From Ectocarpus siliculosus (taxonomy: Eukaryota > Sar > Phaeophyceae > Ectocarpales > Ectocarpaceae), in assembly GCA_000310025.1 (NCBI GenBank), contig FN649758.1:2928959-2939184 (forward strand): a DNA stretch of 10,226 bases. The letters run 5' to 3'. How positions within the stretch are numbered: position 1 is the first letter of the stretch; the number at the start of each line of letters is the position of its first letter. The notes under the pieces are model-generated. The model ran no database searches. It saw only the letters and a list, made by a program, of their open reading frames with translations, and was not told where the DNA came from. The translations under genes were made by a program, and so were the position numbers. This document shows, one piece after another, positions 9,301-10,226 of this stretch.

Positions 9301-10016
9301 TGGTGTGGTACAGTCTTTGATGTGCCGCTACCTGATTTCGTTCTGCTGTTCCCTCACTCTCTTGTTTGTCTCCTCCTGTGGCGATACGGATAGCAGAACG
9401 ATGTGTGCTGCACTGCTGTGCCACTCAATGATTTTCGTTGTGCTTTTCCGTCGCTTTTTTTTTAACCTTCGTTTTGTGCCGATTCGGATAGCAAATGAGA
9501 TGCTGCACACGGCTGTGCCACTCATTGTTTTGGTTCTGCTTTCCCCTCGCTTTTGGTTCCCCCCTTCGTTTTGTGCCGATTCGGATAGCACATGAGATGC
9601 TGCACACTGCTGTGCCACTCAATGTTTTGGTTCTGCTTTTCCCTCGCTTTTTTTTTTAACTTCATTTTGTGCCGGTTCGGATAGCAACGAGAAGCTGCAC
9701 AAGTGCTGTGCCATTCAATGTTTTCGTTCTACCTTTCCCTTACTTTTTTTTGTTTTCTTCATTGTTGTGCCCATTTCGCAACAACACTTGCTGTACGGTA
9801 CTACATATCCCGAAACTCCTGGTACAAACGAACCATCCCTTTGTGCGTGCGTTCCCCCCAAGGGTGTTGAAAGCGCGGCGAGATTACGCGATCCGCTCCA
9901 TGCCCAATCCGCTCGAGTTCTTCGGCTACATCTACTGCTTCTCGTCCATCCTCGCCGGCCCGGCGTTCGAGTACAAGGAGTACGACAACGCCACCAGCGG
10001 CAAGGCTTACGAGAAG
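3202..10016 (+). CDS. Membrane-bound O-acyltransferase, lysophospholipid acyltransferase type (5' part; exons 3202-3393, 6796-6986, 7738-7849, 8737-8837, 9863-10016)
   Basis: Five exons join in phase (0, 2, 0, 2) into 250 residues that continue beyond the window. Enzymes of this family re-acylate lysophospholipids with acyl-CoA in the ER membrane (Lands cycle). The sequence shows hydrophobic segments at about residues 65-82, 89-105, 109-125 and 132-147. Next comes DFTGPQ (160-165) running into MVLTIKLSSFAYNVWDG (166-182), which crosses the exon 3/4 junction and matches the conserved D-TG-Q-M-L-KL-S-A-N-DG block of LPCAT/LPEAT/ALE1 proteins. Residues 215-239 (PLEFFGY, then LAGPAFEYKEY) match the next conserved block. 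The catalytic His and its partner Asn lie downstream and are not seen, so activity and head-group preference (choline, ethanolamine or other) are unknown. The start is the first ATG after an in-frame TAG at 3085, with A at -3. Exons are GC-rich at third positions, unlike the introns. Confidence 0.87.
4162..4432. mobile_element. Probable MITE with TACC/GGTA ends (diverged)
   Basis: Left-side GATAACACCCTCCCCCCACC (4197 onward) is mirrored on the right by GGTGGGGCGGGGGGGTGTTA (from 4390). Outside that, TACCGTACATCACG on the left faces CAATATGGTGGGTA on the right. The right end closely resembles the right end of the element at 4960-5179 (GTGTTATC-TTGTGTG-ATATGG). The left arm seems to contain extra bases, so the exact ends are uncertain. 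It has no coding capacity. Confidence 0.45.
4762..4793 (+). repeat. Short hairpin in the spacer of the long inverted repeat
   Basis: TGCTCATCA at 4762-4770 pairs perfectly with TGATGAGCA at 4785-4793. Pairing can extend by CCA/TGG with one bulged base, leaving a loop of about seven bases. Confidence 0.8.
4960..5179. mobile_element. MITE with ~45-bp terminal inverted repeats, inserted into arm B
   Basis: The left end starts TACCGTATACGACACAAGAT and continues through CACACCCTCGAGCGATTTTC. The right end read backward starts TACCATATACACACAAGATA and continues through CACCCCCTGGAACGATTTTC. The inverted ends are thus about 45 bases long with few mismatches. Arm A lacks the 220 bases and shows the unoccupied sequence (GACTACGGGGCCGAGG), which defines the insertion. 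The flanks suggest a TA target duplication with element ends CC...GG, as in Tc1/mariner-like elements, but an adjacent TATA makes this ambiguous. It has no transposase and is non-autonomous. Confidence 0.85.
5436..5472. repeat. CT-rich microsatellite
   Basis: Nearly continuous TC dinucleotides are interrupted once by CCG, within intron 1 just after arm B. Confidence 0.9.
5841..5870. repeat. GGTGTT hexanucleotide repeat
   Basis: TTGGTG/GGTGTT is repeated about five times without interruption, inside the 5561-6150 element. Confidence 0.9.
6011..6034 (+). repeat. All-GC hairpin inside the 5561-6150 element
   Basis: CCCCGGGGC (6011-6019) and GCCCCGGGG (6026-6034) pair perfectly over nine G-C pairs around a loop CTTTTT. 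Each arm also contains an 8-base palindrome. Confidence 0.85.
6275..6420. repeat. Degenerate ~47-bp tandem repeat, about three copies
   Basis: Units start at GGCTCC (6275), GGCTCC (6321) and GGCTCG (6369). Each carries a GACACGG/GGCACGG core and ends near GTGTA-GTAGC, and a partial unit starts at 6411. An older partial copy may lie at about 6228-6274. The copies are quite diverged. Confidence 0.6.
6796..6986 (+). CDS. Exon 2 of the MBOAT gene (residues 65-127 plus two bases of codon 128)
   Basis: After the acceptor GTGGACAG|TAC the exon encodes three membrane segments in close succession, including YVLLLLAAYPLAAVFARLP and FSTFLGVWIMQFVFYGQW, and ends LTLPNR. The donor AG|GTGCGC at 6986/6987 leaves phase 2. 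Codons here almost all end in G or C, unlike the flanking pyrimidine-rich sequence. Confidence 0.87.
6987..7737 (+). other. Intron 2 of the MBOAT gene
   Basis: The intron begins GTGCGC and ends GGCAG. It contains T runs near 7117-7130 and a GTT/GCT microsatellite (7480-7535). A near-palindrome lies around 7326-7350 (TGTTG on one side, CAACA on the other). No transposon with clear ends was seen. Confidence 0.8.
7480..7535. repeat. GTT/GCT/GAT trinucleotide-repeat tract
   Basis: The tract is a compound microsatellite of TGT, GCT and finally GAT triplets in intron 2. It produces apparent Val- or Ala-rich ORFs in other frames that are not genes. Confidence 0.9.
7738..7849 (+). CDS. Exon 3 of the MBOAT gene (residues 128-165)
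   Basis: The acceptor CTGGCAG|GCA completes the split Arg codon from exon 2. The exon encodes HVVFAFVLGYICLSHIYR, a fourth membrane segment, then AYVDYMGWSLDFTGPQ. The donor CAG|GTAGGA is close to consensus and leaves phase 0. Confidence 0.9.
7870..8109. mobile_element. Diverged MITE related to the 4960-5179 element
   Basis: The inverted ends are about 45 bases. AAAGAGGTGGAGTGATCGG then CCCCCCGATTTCAAAGCTCG on the left faces, in reverse, AAAGAGGCGCAGAGATGGC then a longer C-rich run and CTTTCAAAACTCGATTG. The left end is preceded by TACCGTA. The subterminal GATTTCAAAGCTCGATT resembles GATTTTCAATGCTCGATT at about 4999-5016, and the interior TTCTCGGAAAGTCCTCAACG resembles TTTTCGGAAAGCTCTCGACG of that element. 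This supports common descent. The right end has lost a clear GGTA. Confidence 0.7.
8140..8163. repeat. C-rich tract complementary to the G-rich tract at 8066-8088
   Basis: Runs of C are separated by single A bases. The G-rich counterpart lies about 50 bases upstream in the right end of the MITE, so the two could pair in DNA or RNA. Confidence 0.7.
8501..8740 (+). repeat. 80-bp tandem repeat, three copies, ending at the exon 4 acceptor
   Basis: GAATAGAAGA at 8501, GAACAGAGGA at 8581 and GAACAGAGGA at 8661 recur at an exact period of 80. Each unit carries a T-rich stretch, TCGTRYCGKATCRTGTCG and a pyrimidine run ending in TAG or CAG. The unit ends read TTTCGTCTAG|GTGGC, TTTTGTACAG|ATGATG and TTTTTGTCCAG|ATGGTG, the last being the exon 4 splice acceptor. 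Confidence 0.88.
8737..8837 (+). CDS. Exon 4 of the MBOAT gene (residues 166-198 plus two bases of codon 199)
   Basis: The acceptor TTTTTGTCCAG|ATG directly continues the conserved block begun in exon 3 (DFTGPQ then MVLTIKLSSFAYNVWDG). The exon ends in a charged stretch (EIEKDTGDKRKD), probably a cytosolic or lumenal loop. The donor AG|GTATTT leaves phase 2. Confidence 0.9.
8970..9128. mobile_element. Small Tc1/mariner- or pogo-like MITE
   Basis: The ends are inverted: AGTTGTGGCTCCGTTATAAG followed by AGGGT on the left, and reading inward from the right AGTCGTGGCTCCGATATAAG followed by AGGGT. Inner parts also mirror (TGTTGTGACAAAGG against CTGTTGTCACGG). Both sides are flanked by TA (TCTACAG... 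and ...GACTATG), fitting a TA target duplication, and the CAGT-like start resembles pogo/Tc1-type ends. An extra internal copy of CCTCTTATATCGGAGCC lies at 9018-9034. It has no coding capacity. Confidence 0.85.
9382..9770 (+). repeat. Tandem array of four ~97-bp units
   Basis: Units begin at 9382, 9480, 9577 and 9673 (98, 97, 96 and 98 bases). Each starts near CGATTCGGATAGCA, carries GCTGCACAC-GCTGTGCCACTC in the middle, then a TTCGTTCTGCTTTTCCCTCG-type stretch, a T run, and TTCGTTTTGTGC. Unit length differs mainly through the T run. A decayed partial copy precedes the array from about 9334, and a fragment (CCATTTCGCA) follows it. There is no spacer/repeat alternation, so it is a minisatellite. 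Confidence 0.9.
9863..10016 (+). CDS. Exon 5 of the MBOAT gene (residues 199-250)
   Basis: Of the AG dinucleotides just upstream of the conserved block, only AAG at 9860-9862 gives the third-position entry needed to complete the Arg codon left by exon 4, which fixes the acceptor. The product reads VLKARRDYAIRSMPN, then PLEFFGYIYCFSSILAG, then PAFEYKEYDNATSGKAYEK. The donor is AAG|GTGGGG (phase 0) and sits at the head of a G-rich repeat. Later exons lie outside the window. Confidence 0.88.
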
Positions 10017-10226
10017 GTGGGGGTGGGGGTGGGGGTTGGTTTGGGGGTTTTGAGGAAGAAGAGGAGGCATGCGTTCCGGCGCCCGGGGCCGTATTGGCTG
10101 TCCCGTGGTAGCTTTCTTTGACGGAATGTCTAATCGGTAGATACCGCTGGGGAGTAGATATAATGACAGATAGGAAGGAGTGATAGAGCAAAGATAGAGA
10201 CAGAGACTGACAGACAGACAGACAAA
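10017..10226 (+). other. Start of intron 5 of the MBOAT gene
   Basis: The donor lies in a G-rich repeat (GTGGGGGTGGGGGTGGGGG, then GGTTTGGGGGTTT, to about 10049). The rest is noncoding and ends in GACA/GATA-type simple repeats at about 10190-10225. Confidence 0.7.

Larger units (their letters stand above)
8838..9862 (+). other. Intron 4 of the MBOAT gene
   Basis: The intron begins GTATTT and ends CCCCCCAAG. A purine-rich stretch (about 8872-8960) precedes the small MITE at 8970-9128, and a ~97-bp tandem array occupies 9382-9770. Between 9130 and 9380 I see no clear feature except a possible decayed array copy from about 9334. Confidence 0.8.

Noticed and set aside
9382-9770. CRISPR-like array
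   Set aside because: The units are directly adjacent ~97-bp tandem copies with no unique spacers, in a eukaryotic intron.

Overview
The window looks like nuclear DNA from an intron-rich, GC-moderate eukaryote. A stramenopile, most likely a brown alga of the Ectocarpus type, is my best guess. It rests on roughly 0.75-3.4 kb introns full of simple repeats and small DNA transposons, exons with GC-rich third codon positions, and the character of the one recognisable protein. Nothing points to bacterial operons: there are no long clean ORFs with ribosome binding sites and no compact gene order. The taxon is an inference.

Layout. Positions 1-743 (minus strand) hold a broken piece of a LINE-type non-LTR retrotransposon, the AP-like endonuclease domain, running off the left edge. 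Positions 744-3201 contain no gene I can recognise and include the likely promoter and 5' leader of the next gene. From 3202 to beyond the right edge lies the 5' half of a plus-strand gene for a membrane-bound O-acyltransferase (MBOAT) of the lysophospholipid acyltransferase (LPCAT/LPEAT/ALE1) type. I can place five exons: 3202-3393, 6796-6986, 7738-7849, 8737-8837 and 9863-10016. All four junctions within the window keep phase, and the exons join into 250 residues. The part carrying the catalytic histidine is not in the window.

The introns hold most of the rest. Intron 1 (3.4 kb) contains a long inverted repeat whose two arms (4483-4763 and 4839-5332) face each other across 75 bases. Arm B is interrupted by a 220-bp element with inverted ends, and arm A serves as the matching empty site. 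Similar elements beginning TACC and ending GGTA lie at 4162-4432 (weak) and 5561-6150, and a diverged relative sits in intron 3 (7870-8109). Intron 3 ends in three 80-bp tandem units, each ending in a 3'-splice-site-like sequence, with the third providing the real acceptor. Intron 4 holds a small pogo/Tc1-like MITE (8970-9128) and a four-copy ~97-bp tandem array (9382-9770). Intron 5 begins with a G-rich tract right at its donor.

I find no coherent new multi-gene system. The points of interest are structural: intronic inverted repeats, a documented insertion event, and repeats that copy a splice site.
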